Assembly: GCA_019635875.1 (NCBI GenBank)
Contig: JAHBYP010000001.1
Coordinates: 372,001 to 436,000 of the forward strand
Reading direction: 5' to 3'
Origin: Alphaproteobacteria bacterium
GTDB taxonomy: Bacteria; Pseudomonadota; Alphaproteobacteria; Reyranellales; Reyranellaceae
DNA length: 64,000 bases
Part shown: positions 47,637 through 56,670 of the stretch, piece by piece
Position numbering within the stretch: the stretch's first letter is position 1
Layout of the letters: every line of letters starts with the position of its first letter
The notes under the pieces: model-generated
What the model saw: the letters and a program-made list of their open reading frames with translations, nothing else
The model's database searches: none
Told to the model about the DNA's origin: nothing
Position numbers and translations under genes: made by a program

Positions 47637-49691
47637 ATGACCGACGCCGATTTTCCTTCCGCGCTGCGTGCCGGGCACCGGCTGAACGAGTACCGGATCG
47701 ACCGTGTGCTCGGGCAGGGCGGATTCGGCATCACCTATCTCGCCACCGATACCGTCCTGCACCGGGTGGTGGCGCTGAAGGAGTACCTGCCGAGCGAGTT
47801 CGCGGTGCGCACCCAGGGCGCCACCGTCTCGCCGCGCTCGCGCGGCCAGGCGGAATCCTATCGCTGGGGCCTGGACCGCTTTCTCGACGAGGCGCGCACC
47901 CTGGCGCGCTTCCGTCACCGCAGCATCGTGCCCGTGCTGCGATTCTTCGAGGCCAACGGCACCGGCTACATGGTGATGGAGCACGAGGCTGGGCGGCCCT
48001 TCGCCGAGCTGATCGCCGGCCCAGGACGACTGGAACCGGCGCGGGTGGTGACGGTGCTGTCCGGCCTGCTCGATGGGCTGGAGCTGGTACATGCCGCGGG
48101 CTTCCTGCATCGCGACATCAAGCCGGCCAACATCATCGTGCGCACCGATGGCTCGCCGGTGCTGATCGACTTCGGCGCCGCGCGCCAGGCCCTGCGCAGC
48201 AGCGATCGCACGCTGACCAGCATCGTCACGCCGCGCTACGCGCCGATCGAGCAATACGCCAGCGATGGCAAGCAGGGCCCCGCCACCGACATCTATGCAT
48301 TGGCGGCGGTGATGCATCACGCGATTTCAGGTGCCGCGCCGCCTGAGGCGACGGCGCGCGTGCGCGACGATCCCTACAAGCCGCTGGTGCCCGATGGCCG
48401 CTACTCCCGGCGCTTCATCGCCGCGATCAACGCCGCGCTTTCGGTGTTTGCCGACAGCCGCCCGCGCACGATCCAGGCCTGGCGCGAGCTGCTGGAGCTC
48501 GAGGATGCGGTGCGCGTATCTGCGGTCGTGGCCGACGCCAGCGATCCGGAAGCGGCCCCCACGCGCGTGCTGGAGGAGTCGTCGCGTCGCGTCCCGGTTC
48601 GCCTGGCGGCGGTGCAGGCGGACGATCGGATCCGCCCGCCTGAGCCGGCGGTCACGCGTAGGCAGATTTTCTCGTGGCGTGGCCTGACGGGTGCGCTGGG
48701 CCTGATCGCGGCCGTTGTCGTCAGTGGCGTGTACGTCTGGCCGGCGCTGCGCGACGAGGGTCCGACGCAGGTCGCCACCGCGCCGCCGCCGACGACGGCC
48801 CCGATGCCGCCTCCACCGCCAGCGGCGGTGCCGCAGCCCGTGACGCCCCCGAAGGTCGAGCCAAAGTCCGCGCCGGCGCCTGCCGCGCGCGATTCGATCG
48901 ACAAGGTTCTGCCGCCGGTCACGCAGGCGCCTGCCGGGCCCGCGCCGGTCGCACCCAGGGGCGTGACCCGCCAGAGCACGATTGATCTCTCCAGCGCCAC
49001 GGCGACGCGGGCGAACGCCGCGGCGGAGCGCGCGGCGTTGGCTGGCCAGCGCGCGCGCGAGCGCGCGGGCGAGGCACGCATCCGCGCCGCCGAAGCGGCC
49101 AAGGCCGATCTGCCGGGCGCCGAGCGCGTCGAATTCCCCGATCGCTCGAAGTATGCCGGCACTGTCCGCGACGGTCGCCGCGAAGGGCTGGGCGTGGTCG
49201 TGCTGGCGGACGGCGAACGCCAGGCCGGCGAGTGGAAGGCCGATCGCCTCGACGGGCTGGCGACGGTGCGTTCAACCGACGGACGTGGCTACGAGGGCGA
49301 ATGGTCGGCCGGCGCGCCGTCGGGCTTCGGGGTGTTCATCCTCAAGCCGGGAGAACGGCACGCCGGCGATGTTTCCGGCGGCAAGCCCGAGGGCTTCGGC
49401 GTGCGCAGCTATGAGCGCGGCGGCGTGCCGGTGACGCAATCCGGCGAATGGCGCGACGGCGCGCTGGTCGGCGTCGGCGTGGAGACTCTCGGTTCGGGCG
49501 AGCGCTACGAGGGCGAGTTCGCCGCCGGCCGGCGCCAGGGCATGGGCCTGCTGAGCCTGCCCGACGGCACGCGCTTTCATGGCCGGTTTGTCGGGGGTGA
49601 GCGCGACGGCTACGGTGTCGAGGTCGCGCCCAACGGTACCGTGACCGCGGGCCTGTGGCGCAAGGGCGTGCTGGAGCGAAAGGAAGACTGA
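47637..49691 (+). CDS. Transmembrane Ser/Thr protein kinase with MORN repeats
   Basis: A 684-residue protein. Residues ~18-290 are a Hanks-type kinase: GQGGFGITY, Lys48 in VVALKEY, HRD at 158-160 in FLHRDIKPANIIV, and DFG at 178-180. One membrane helix follows (~350-370), then a Pro-rich linker and an Ala/Arg helical stretch. The extracytoplasmic C-terminus (~497-684) has MORN-like repeats (Y-x-G-x-x-x-x-G-x-x-x-G-x-G pattern, e.g. RYEGEFAAGRRQGMGLL and GTRFHGRFVGGERDGYGV). The likely role is signal reception outside and phosphorylation inside. Confidence 0.9.
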   Translation: MTDADFPSALRAGHRLNEYRIDRVLGQGGFGITYLATDTVLHRVVALKEYLPSEFAVRTQGATVSPRSRGQAESYRWGLDRFLDEARTLARFRHRSIVPVLRFFEANGTGYMVMEHEAGRPFAELIAGPGRLEPARVVTVLSGLLDGLELVHAAGFLHRDIKPANIIVRTDGSPVLIDFGAARQALRSSDRTLTSIVTPRYAPIEQYASDGKQGPATDIYALAAVMHHAISGAAPPEATARVRDDPYKPLVPDGRYSRRFIAAINAALSVFADSRPRTIQAWRELLELEDAVRVSAVVADASDPEAAPTRVLEESSRRVPVRLAAVQADDRIRPPEPAVTRRQIFSWRGLTGALGLIAAVVVSGVYVWPALRDEGPTQVATAPPPTTAPMPPPPPAAVPQPVTPPKVEPKSAPAPAARDSIDKVLPPVTQAPAGPAPVAPRGVTRQSTIDLSSATATRANAAAERAALAGQRARERAGEARIRAAEAAKADLPGAERVEFPDRSKYAGTVRDGRREGLGVVVLADGERQAGEWKADRLDGLATVRSTDGRGYEGEWSAGAPSGFGVFILKPGERHAGDVSGGKPEGFGVRSYERGGVPVTQSGEWRDGALVGVGVETLGSGERYEGEFAAGRRQGMGLLSLPDGTRFHGRFVGGERDGYGVEVAPNGTVTAGLWRKGVLERKED

Positions 49692-49732
49692 TCCGCCGAT
49701 AGACGGAAACGGCGGACAGGCGTGCAAAGCGT

Positions 49733-52204
49733 ATGGCGGAACTGATCGGTGCAATCCTGGCAATCGCCGCGGCGCTGGCGCTGGCGAGCCTGCTGCTGCC
49801 GGTCGCCGAGCGTTTCCGCGTGCCCCATACCGTCCTCCTGGCGGTCCTGGGCATCGCGCTGGGGATACTGGTGGATCGCTACGGGGGCCAGGCGCGCGCC
49901 TACGGCATTGTCGGCGAACTGGTCAACGGGCTGAGCAGCGTCACGGGCAGGGCCGAAGCGTTCCTCTACATCTTCCTGCCGCCGCTGCTGTTCACCGCCG
50001 GCCTGACCATCGATGTGCGCCGCCTGATCGACGATATCTGGGCGGTGATGCTGCTGGCGATCGTCGCGGTGTTCCTGTGCATCGTCGCCGTCGGCGGCCT
50101 GCTGCACCTCGCTACCGGGCTCGACATATTCCTGTGCCTGCTTCTGGGAGCGGTGGTTTCGACCACCGACCCGGCCGCGGTGATCGGCGTGCTGCGCGAT
50201 GTCGGCGCACCGAGGCGGCTGTCGATCCTCGCCGAGGGCGAATCACTGTTCAACGACGCCGCTGCGATCACGGTCTTCGGCGTCCTGATCGCCATCCTGA
50301 TCAATCGAGCGCTGCCCGACGCGTCCACGCCCGGCCTGGGCTTTCTGCGCGAGTTTCTGGGCGGCATCGCGCTGGGCTACGCGCTGGCGCGGTTGGCGAT
50401 CCTGCTGCTGCTGCGGCTTGGGCATTCCAGCCTCGGCGTGACCTCGATCACCGTCGGCCTGGCCTACCTCGCCTATGTTCTGGGCGACCGGTACATCCAC
50501 GTTTCCGGCGTCATCGCCGTGGTGGCGGCGGCATTGACCATGGCGGCACTGGGCCCGACGCGCCTGCAGCCGCGCACCTGGGAGTCGCTGCGCGAGACCT
50601 GGCACCAGCTCGAGTTCTGGGCCAACTCGCTGATCTTCCTGCTCGCCGCCACCGTGGCGGCGCAGGTACTCGACGATCTGCAGTGGCGCCATGTGCTGGC
50701 AGTGGCCGTGGTCTATGTCGCGGCCTTCGCCTCGCGCGCCTTCACGCTGTTCGGCCTGCTGCCGATGCTGGAGGCCACGGGGCGTTCGCAGCCTGTCAAC
50801 AAGGGCTATCGCACCATCCTGTTCTGGGGCGGCTTGCGCGGCGCGGTGACGCTGGCGCTGGCGCTGGTGGCCTATGGCAACGGTCGGCTGCCGGCGGAGG
50901 TGCGCGAGTTCGTCGCCACTGTCGCCACCCTATTCGTGCTGCTGACGCTGTTCGTCAACGCACCGAGCCTGCGGCCGATGATGCGCTACTTCCGGCTCAA
51001 CGAGCTGGACGAGACCGACAAGGCGCTGCGCGATCGCGTCCTCAAGGTCTCGCGCGAGAAGGTTGGCCGCGAGGTCGACGAGATCGCCGAGGCCTATGGC
51101 GCCGCGCCGCAGGCAGCGGCCGAACCGCAGGCCGAGACACCCTCCGCCACCTACGGGCCATGGTTGCCGGCCGACGTACGCGAGGCCTATGGGCTGCGCG
51201 TGCTGTGCGCGCGCGAACGCGAGCATTACCTGGCGCATTTCGAGCACCGCACGATCTCGCGCACCATCGCCACGCAGCTGATCACCAGCGTCGATCGACT
51301 GATCGACCGGGTGCGCACCGATGGCGTCCCGGGCTACGATCTCGCCCTGCAGCAGATCAACGCCGTCGGCTGGCGCTTCCGCGTGGCGCTGTCGATATAC
51401 CAGCGCATCGGCTGGGAACGGCCCTTCGCCGAGCAGCTCGCTGATCGCTTCGAGACGCTGATGGCGACACGCGTCGTGCTTGGCGAGATGTGCGAGGATG
51501 ATCGCGGCGATTTTGCCGCCCTGCTGGGCGAGGATGTCGCCTCGACCCTGATCGCCCGCGCCGAGCGGCGGGTCGAGGCGGTCGACCGCGCCTTGCGCGC
51601 CTTGTCGCTGCAGTACGGCGGCTATGCCGAGGTAGTGCGCGCCCAGCATATCGAACGCATCGCCATTCGCCTGGAAGGCCTGGAGTACGAACGGCACTGG
51701 GCGAACATGACCATCGGCCGCGAGGTCTACGACGATCTGCAGCGTGAGCTTGAGGAGCGCCGCACCAGCGCCATGCGCCGTGCGCCGCTGCGGATCAGCC
51801 GGGAGCTGGCGCAGATGATCTCGCGCGTGCCGATCTTCGCGCGGCTCAACGACGCCGCGGTACGAGAGGTCGGCAGCCGGCTGCGTCCGCGCGTCGCCCT
51901 GCCGGGCGAGAAAGTGGTCGAGAAGGGCCAGCAGGGCGATGCCATGTATTTCATCACCGCTGGCCATGCGGTCGTGAAGCTGGCGGTCGGCGACGTGGTG
52001 CTGCGCGACGGCGACTTCTTCGGCGAGATGGCCCTGCTGCAGAATCAGCCGCGCAACGCCGATGTCGTCGCCGATGGTTCGTGCCATTTGATGGAACTGT
52101 CGGCCACTGATTTTCGCCGCCTGCTCGATGCCAATCCCGATATCCGAAGCGAGATCGAAGGTGTCGCCGAGCGGCGGCGCAGCTCGAACGCGGCGCGTTC
52201 GTGA
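49733..52204 (+). CDS. CPA1-type Na+/H+ antiporter with cyclic-nucleotide-binding domain
   Basis: An 823-residue protein. Residues ~1-415 are a cation:proton antiporter (STTDPAAVIG, AEGESLFNDAAAITVFG, FWGGLRGAVTLALALVAYG; about twelve helices). A long cytosolic helical region follows (~420-685). Residues ~690-815 are a cNMP-binding domain (VPIFARLNDAAVREVGSRL, FITAGHAVVKL, DFFGEMALLQNQPRNADVVA with the phosphate Arg). It probably exchanges Na+ or K+ for H+ under nucleotide control, as in SOS1-like exchangers. Confidence 0.92.
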   Translation: MAELIGAILAIAAALALASLLLPVAERFRVPHTVLLAVLGIALGILVDRYGGQARAYGIVGELVNGLSSVTGRAEAFLYIFLPPLLFTAGLTIDVRRLIDDIWAVMLLAIVAVFLCIVAVGGLLHLATGLDIFLCLLLGAVVSTTDPAAVIGVLRDVGAPRRLSILAEGESLFNDAAAITVFGVLIAILINRALPDASTPGLGFLREFLGGIALGYALARLAILLLLRLGHSSLGVTSITVGLAYLAYVLGDRYIHVSGVIAVVAAALTMAALGPTRLQPRTWESLRETWHQLEFWANSLIFLLAATVAAQVLDDLQWRHVLAVAVVYVAAFASRAFTLFGLLPMLEATGRSQPVNKGYRTILFWGGLRGAVTLALALVAYGNGRLPAEVREFVATVATLFVLLTLFVNAPSLRPMMRYFRLNELDETDKALRDRVLKVSREKVGREVDEIAEAYGAAPQAAAEPQAETPSATYGPWLPADVREAYGLRVLCAREREHYLAHFEHRTISRTIATQLITSVDRLIDRVRTDGVPGYDLALQQINAVGWRFRVALSIYQRIGWERPFAEQLADRFETLMATRVVLGEMCEDDRGDFAALLGEDVASTLIARAERRVEAVDRALRALSLQYGGYAEVVRAQHIERIAIRLEGLEYERHWANMTIGREVYDDLQRELEERRTSAMRRAPLRISRELAQMISRVPIFARLNDAAVREVGSRLRPRVALPGEKVVEKGQQGDAMYFITAGHAVVKLAVGDVVLRDGDFFGEMALLQNQPRNADVVADGSCHLMELSATDFRRLLDANPDIRSEIEGVAERRRSSNAARS

Positions 52205-52307
52205 CCAGACCAAGGCGTTGATTCTTTTGACAAATGAGACCTGGATAAACCTGTCGCCCCAGATTTCGAGGGTTGTTTCCGATTATTTCGGATGGTAGTG
52301 AGGAGTG

Positions 52308-52325
52308 TGTTGCATTCGTGCAACA
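52308..52325 (+). promoter_or_regulatory. UUCG-loop hairpin in the DUF882 gene leader
   Basis: TGTTGCA-TTCG-TGCAACA is a perfect 7-base stem with a TTCG loop, 27 bases before the start codon. As RNA it would be a very stable tetraloop. As DNA it also resembles the TGTTGC...GCAACA palindrome upstream of phaA. Confidence 0.45.
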
Positions 52326-52352
52326 TCCCTCGAACGGCCGGCGGACCCCCTC

Positions 52353-53231
52353 ATGCGAATGGCACGACTGGGCTTACTTGTGGCAATTGTGGCGCTCGCA
52401 GCGCCCGCAACCCTTCAAGCCCAGACGGCCAAAGAGCCTTCTGCCAAGGCAGCCGACAGACCGGCGTCCAAGGTCGCCGTCAAGCCACCCGGCAAGGCCG
52501 CCGCCGCCAAGCCGCCCGCCGCCGCGACCAAGCCCGCCGTCAAGCCGGCGGCGCAGACCGCCAAGGTCAACGTCGTGCGCGGACCCCAGCGGGTAACGGC
52601 CGCCAAGGCGCCAGCCAAGGTGAAGCCGCAGGGTGTTCCCGTCACCGCCAAAGCCTGGCGCCCGACCAGGACGACGACGCCGGCCAACGCCCAGCGCGCC
52701 GGTCGCTATGGCGCGGCCGTGCCGGCAGCGGCCGCCATGTCGCCCTATGCGCCGCCGATGGAAAAGCTGGCGCCGCCGCCGGACGATGGCGGCGCACGCA
52801 CGCTGAGCCTGTTCAACATGAACACGCGGGAATCGATCACCTCGACCTATCGTCAGGGCGGCCGGTACATCCCGTCCGAGCTGCAGAAGCTCAGCACCTT
52901 CCTGGTCGACCACAAGAGCGGCGACGTGATCGCCATGGATCCCGAGCTCTTCGACATCCTCTGGCACCTGCAGCGCAGGCTGGGCGCCTCGAGCTTCGAG
53001 GTGCTGTCGGCCTATCGCTCGCCGCAGACCAACGCCGTGCTGGCACGCATGAGCCGCGGCGTGGCGCGCAACAGCCTGCACACCCAGGGACAGGCGATCG
53101 ATGTCAAGGTTCCGGGCTTCTCGCCCTACCAGGTGCGTCAGGCGGCGCGCGAGCTGGGGCTGGGCGGCGTCGGCTACTACCCGCGCACCGGCTTCGTGCA
53201 TGTCGACACCGGGTCGGTGCGCTACTGGTAG
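52353..53231 (+). CDS. DUF882/YcbK-type exported peptidase-like protein
   Basis: A 292-residue protein with a signal peptide ([19 protein letters not shown]), then ~110 residues rich in Lys, Ala and Pro. The C-terminal ~150 residues are the DUF882/M15-like domain: [34 protein letters not shown], zinc-ligand motif [16 protein letters not shown] and GFVHVDTG. These are murein-peptidase-fold proteins of the periplasm. Start ATG 52353. Confidence 0.9.
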   Translation: MRMARLGLLVAIVALAAPATLQAQTAKEPSAKAADRPASKVAVKPPGKAAAAKPPAAATKPAVKPAAQTAKVNVVRGPQRVTAAKAPAKVKPQGVPVTAKAWRPTRTTTPANAQRAGRYGAAVPAAAAMSPYAPPMEKLAPPPDDGGARTLSLFNMNTRESITSTYRQGGRYIPSELQKLSTFLVDHKSGDVIAMDPELFDILWHLQRRLGASSFEVLSAYRSPQTNAVLARMSRGVARNSLHTQGQAIDVKVPGFSPYQVRQAARELGLGGVGYYPRTGFVHVDTGSVRYW

Positions 53232-53250
53232 AGCCCAAGGCTCCCGAGAC

Positions 53251-53278
53251 CAAACGGGCCGCATCAGCGGCCCGTTTG
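53251..53278. terminator. Intrinsic (bidirectional) terminator
   Basis: CAAACGGGCCGC-ATCA-GCGGCCCGTTTG is a perfect 12-base stem with a 4-base loop, 19 bases after the DUF882 stop and 24 bases after the dps stop (leftward gene). It can end both convergent transcripts; T-tracts are short. Confidence 0.85.
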
Positions 53279-53301
53279 CATTTCAAGGAGAGCATCCGGG
53301 C

Positions 53302-53775
53302 TCAGCCGACGTGCGAGCGCAGCATCCAGGCCGCCTTGGCCATCTCTTCCTTGCGGTCGTTCATGAGGTCGCCAGTCTCCGTGTCGCCGGCTTCGTCGGC
53401 GAGGTCGCCGAGCTTGCGGCAGGCCTTCACCAGCGAATCGTTGTCGGCTGCCAGCTGCGCGCACATCTCCTGCCAGCTCTCACCGCCCCTGGCCTCTCTG
53501 AGCGAGGCCATCTTGGCGTAGATCGCGAAGCCGCCCGGCGCCGGGTAGCCCAGGGTGCGGATGCGCTCGGCGAGCTCGTCGACCGCCGCGTGCAGCGCCT
53601 CGTACTGGGTGCCGAAGAGCGTATGCAGGCCCTGGAAGTTCGGCCCGGTGACATTCCAGTGGAAGTTCTGGGTCTTCAGCGCCAGCAGGTAGTGGTCGGC
53701 CAGCACCTCGGCCAGATCGTCGGCGACCTTCCTGCGCACATTGGCGCCAAGGCCGAGGTCGACTTTGTCCGCCAT
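53302..53775 (-). CDS. dps: Dps-family DNA-protecting ferritin
   Basis: A 157-residue iron-storing, DNA-protecting protein. The ferroxidase motif spans [20 protein letters not shown], then [15 protein letters not shown], with the His/Asp/Glu ligands. Length and fold are typical of Dps/MrgA. Divergent from the macro-domain gene (69 bases between starts). Confidence 0.93.
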   Translation of the reverse strand: MADKVDLGLGANVRRKVADDLAEVLADHYLLALKTQNFHWNVTGPNFQGLHTLFGTQYEALHAAVDELAERIRTLGYPAPGGFAIYAKMASLREARGGESWQEMCAQLAADNDSLVKACRKLGDLADEAGDTETGDLMNDRKEEMAKAAWMLRSHVG

Positions 53776-53844
53776 TCCCGAACTCCTTTGTGTGACTATG
53801 GATCCAACTTGGCGTCATGTCCGATCGCCGTAGAGGAGGTAGGC

Positions 53845-54357
53845 ATGCCGGGCTGGAAGGAGCACATCGAAATTTTCGAAGCCGACATCGTCACGCTCGA
53901 TGTCGATGCCATCGTCAATGCCGCCAACTCCTCGTTGCTCGGCGGTGGCGGCGTCGATGGCGCGATCCATCGCGCCGCCGGGCCGGAGCTGGTGATGGAG
54001 TGCCGGATGCTCAACGGCTGCCGGACCGGCGAGGCCAAGATCACCAGGGGCTACCGCCTGAAGGCGCGTCACGTGATCCACACCGTCGGTCCGGTATGGA
54101 ACGGCGGCAGTCATGGCGAGCCTGAGCTTCTGGCCGCCTGCTATCGCAACTCGCTGGCATTGGCCGAAAGCCACAGCCTGCGGTCGATTGCCTTCCCGGC
54201 GATCAGCACCGGCATCTATCGCTATCCTGCCGAGGAGGCGACGCGCATCGCCATCGAGGCTGTGCGCAACGGGCCCGAGATCGAGCGCGTGATCTTCTGC
54301 TGCTTCGGCCGGCCGATGTACGACCTCTATGTCAGGACACTGGAGGAGAGCGATTGA
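53845..54357 (+). CDS. Macro-domain ADP-ribose hydrolase
   Basis: A 170-residue YmdB-like macro domain. ADP-ribose motifs are [20 protein letters not shown] and [16 protein letters not shown]. Such enzymes deacetylate O-acetyl-ADP-ribose or remove ADP-ribose from proteins. AGGAGG precedes the ATG by 7 bases. Its stop is next to the DUF924 stop. Confidence 0.93.
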   Translation: MPGWKEHIEIFEADIVTLDVDAIVNAANSSLLGGGGVDGAIHRAAGPELVMECRMLNGCRTGEAKITRGYRLKARHVIHTVGPVWNGGSHGEPELLAACYRNSLALAESHSLRSIAFPAISTGIYRYPAEEATRIAIEAVRNGPEIERVIFCCFGRPMYDLYVRTLEESD

Positions 54358-54933
54358 TCACTGGCCGTAGCGCTGGTGATCGCCCGCCAGGTAGGCGGCT
54401 TCATCAGGGGTGTCGACGCGGCCCAGGGCGGCATTGCGATGCGGAAAGCGGCCGAAGCGCGTGACGGTGTCGCGATGGGCCACGGCCCAGATCAGCACCA
54501 GCGGCGGCCGTGGCCGCGCGAAAAGGCCGATCGAGCGGTGCTGGTCGCCCAGGGATTCGCTGTGCTCGAAGGGCAGGTAGAAGAACTTCCTGACATGGAC
54601 GGGAAAGTGCCGGTCGTGGCGGCGCGCCAGCGCCCTGTGGGCGACGTGCCGTGCGTGCCTGTCGCCGGCGAAGGCGGCGCCGGAGCCGCGGCCGGTGTTG
54701 CGGGTGAACTGGTCGAGCAGCAGCACCAGCGCCAGGGCGCCGTCGGGCGTCTCGATCCAGTGGTCGAGGCGCCGTGCCTTGGCCTGCTCGATCTCGCGGC
54801 CGAAGCGGCGGCGGATCTCGGCGTCGAACTCGGGGCCGGAGACGAACCAGACGTCGCGGCTCCTGCCGTAGCGGGGATGGTTCCGGGGCATGCACCAGAA
54901 ATTCAGGATGGCGGCGATACGCGGGTCGAGCAT
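54358..54933 (-). CDS. DUF924-family protein
   Basis: A 191-residue helical protein: ILNFWCMPRNHPRYGRSRDV, WFVSGPEFDAEIRRRFG, LALVLLLDQFTRNTGRGSGAAFAGD and FFYLPFEHSESLGDQHRS are the DUF924 pattern. Biochemical function unknown. Starts 41 bases from the divergent phosphonate hydrolase gene. Confidence 0.9.
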   Translation of the reverse strand: MLDPRIAAILNFWCMPRNHPRYGRSRDVWFVSGPEFDAEIRRRFGREIEQAKARRLDHWIETPDGALALVLLLDQFTRNTGRGSGAAFAGDRHARHVAHRALARRHDRHFPVHVRKFFYLPFEHSESLGDQHRSIGLFARPRPPLVLIWAVAHRDTVTRFGRFPHRNAALGRVDTPDEAAYLAGDHQRYGQ

Positions 54934-54974
54934 GTTGGCCTAGGATAGACGCGAGCAGCGTGTGGGGGAGCCCG

Positions 54975-56585
54975 ATGGGCAAGGTCAGGAACGTCCTGTT
55001 TATCATGTGCGATCAGCTGCGCGCCGACCATCTGTCGTGTACCGGGCACCCGCATCTCGCCACGCCACATATCGACTCGCTGGCCGGGCGCGGCGTGCTG
55101 TTTGCGCGCGCCTATGTGCAGTCCGCCGTCTGCGGACCCTCGCGCATGTCGTTCTATACCGGCCGCTACGTGCAGAGCCACGGCGCCACCTGGAACCGCG
55201 TGCCGCTGTCGATCCGCGAGCGCACCATCGGCGACTATCTGCGGCCCGCCGGGCTGCGCGTGGCGCTCGCCGGCAAGACCCACGTCCTGCCCGACGTCGA
55301 GGGGCTGGAGCGCTACGGCATCGAGGGCGGCTCGGCGCTGGCGGCCCTGATGCGCACCGGCGGCTTCGAAGAGCTCGACCGCTACGACGGTCATTCCCCA
55401 CCGGGGACGGAGAGCGGCTATCCCGCCTTCCTGCGCGCCCACGGCTACGTCGCCGACGATCCCTGGAACGAGTTCGTCATCGCCGCCGACGGACCAAGCG
55501 GCGAGAAGCTGTCGGGCTGGAACATGCGCAACGTGCGCCTGCCGGCGCGGGTCAGGGAGGAGCACTCCGAGACCGCCTACATGACCGACCAGGCGATCCG
55601 CTTTGTCGAGCGGCAAGGCGAGCAGCCCTGGTTCCTGCATCTCAGCTACGTCAAGCCGCACTGGCCCTACATGGCGCCGGCGCCCTACCACGCGCTCTAT
55701 GGCCCGCAGCACTGCCTGCCGCCCAACCGAAGAGAGGCGGAGCTGGTCGACCAGCACCCCGTGCTCGCCGCCTATCGCCAGCACGAGGAATCGATCTCGT
55801 TCTCGCGTCCCGAGGCGGCGAGCACGGTGCGGCCGGCCTATATGGGCCTGATCAAGCAGATCGACGATCACCTCGGCCGGCTGTTCGCGGCGATGCGCAA
55901 GGCCGGGCGGATGGACGACACGCTGATCGTGTTCACCGCCGACCACGGCGACTTCCTCGGCGATCACTGGCTGGGCGAGAAGGAGATATTCTACGAGGAG
56001 GTGGTGCGGGTGCCGTTCATCGTCGTCGACCCTGACGCCGCCGCCGATGGCACGCGCGGCACGGTCGACAGGCGCTTCGTCGAGGCGGTCGACGTCGTGC
56101 CGACCTGTCTCGATGCGCTGGGCCTGCCGCCGCAGCGCCACCTGATCGAGGGCCGCTCGCTCCTGCCGCTGACCCGGGGAACGCCGGTGCCCGACGACCT
56201 GGCGTCAAGCAAGGCCCAGTCGCGCGACGATCGCACCGGCTGGCGCGACGCGGTGTTCTCCGAGCTCGACTATTCCTTCCGCGAGGCGCGGCGCATCCTG
56301 GGCCGCCACGTGCGCGACTGCCGCGCCTTCATGGTGCGGACGGACCGATGGAAATACGTGTGGTGGCTCGATTTCCCGCCGCAGCTCTTCGACCTCGAGA
56401 CCGATCCGCGCGAGTTCGTCGATCTCGGCCGTGATCCGGGCCACGCCTCGGTGCGCGACGAGATGCAGGTCCGCCTGTTCGACTGGATGCGCGCGCGCAA
56501 GAGCCGCGTCACCGTCGACGATGGCTTTGTCGAGGCGCGGACTGCGGCACATAAGGCACACGGAATATTTTTCGGCGTGTGGTGA
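54975..56585 (+). CDS. Sulfatase/phosphonate monoester hydrolase family protein
   Basis: A 536-residue alkaline-phosphatase-superfamily enzyme. Metal ligands appear in LFIMCDQLRADHL and FTADHGDFLGDHWLGEK; the nucleophile Cys53 in SAVCGPSRMSFYTGRY is the C-x-P-S-R formylglycine site. The layout (long C-terminal region, SYVKPHWPYMAP) resembles phosphonate monoester hydrolases more than plain sulfatases. No signal peptide, so cytosolic. No formylglycine-generating enzyme is in the window. ATG 54975 with GGGGGAG upstream. Confidence 0.88.
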   Translation: MGKVRNVLFIMCDQLRADHLSCTGHPHLATPHIDSLAGRGVLFARAYVQSAVCGPSRMSFYTGRYVQSHGATWNRVPLSIRERTIGDYLRPAGLRVALAGKTHVLPDVEGLERYGIEGGSALAALMRTGGFEELDRYDGHSPPGTESGYPAFLRAHGYVADDPWNEFVIAADGPSGEKLSGWNMRNVRLPARVREEHSETAYMTDQAIRFVERQGEQPWFLHLSYVKPHWPYMAPAPYHALYGPQHCLPPNRREAELVDQHPVLAAYRQHEESISFSRPEAASTVRPAYMGLIKQIDDHLGRLFAAMRKAGRMDDTLIVFTADHGDFLGDHWLGEKEIFYEEVVRVPFIVVDPDAAADGTRGTVDRRFVEAVDVVPTCLDALGLPPQRHLIEGRSLLPLTRGTPVPDDLASSKAQSRDDRTGWRDAVFSELDYSFREARRILGRHVRDCRAFMVRTDRWKYVWWLDFPPQLFDLETDPREFVDLGRDPGHASVRDEMQVRLFDWMRARKSRVTVDDGFVEARTAAHKAHGIFFGVW

Positions 56586-56670
56586 TCAAACTTTGGTCGT
56601 GATTCGATGGCACGTGTGAGGGGAGCGGAGTAAGGTCCGCCCATTAACCTCCTGCCTGCCGGAGAGTCGC

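Noticed and set aside
53101..53844. N-terminal extension of the macro-domain gene
   Set aside because: The frame crosses the DUF882 3' end, the terminator and the dps gene; AGGAGG before 53845 marks the real start.
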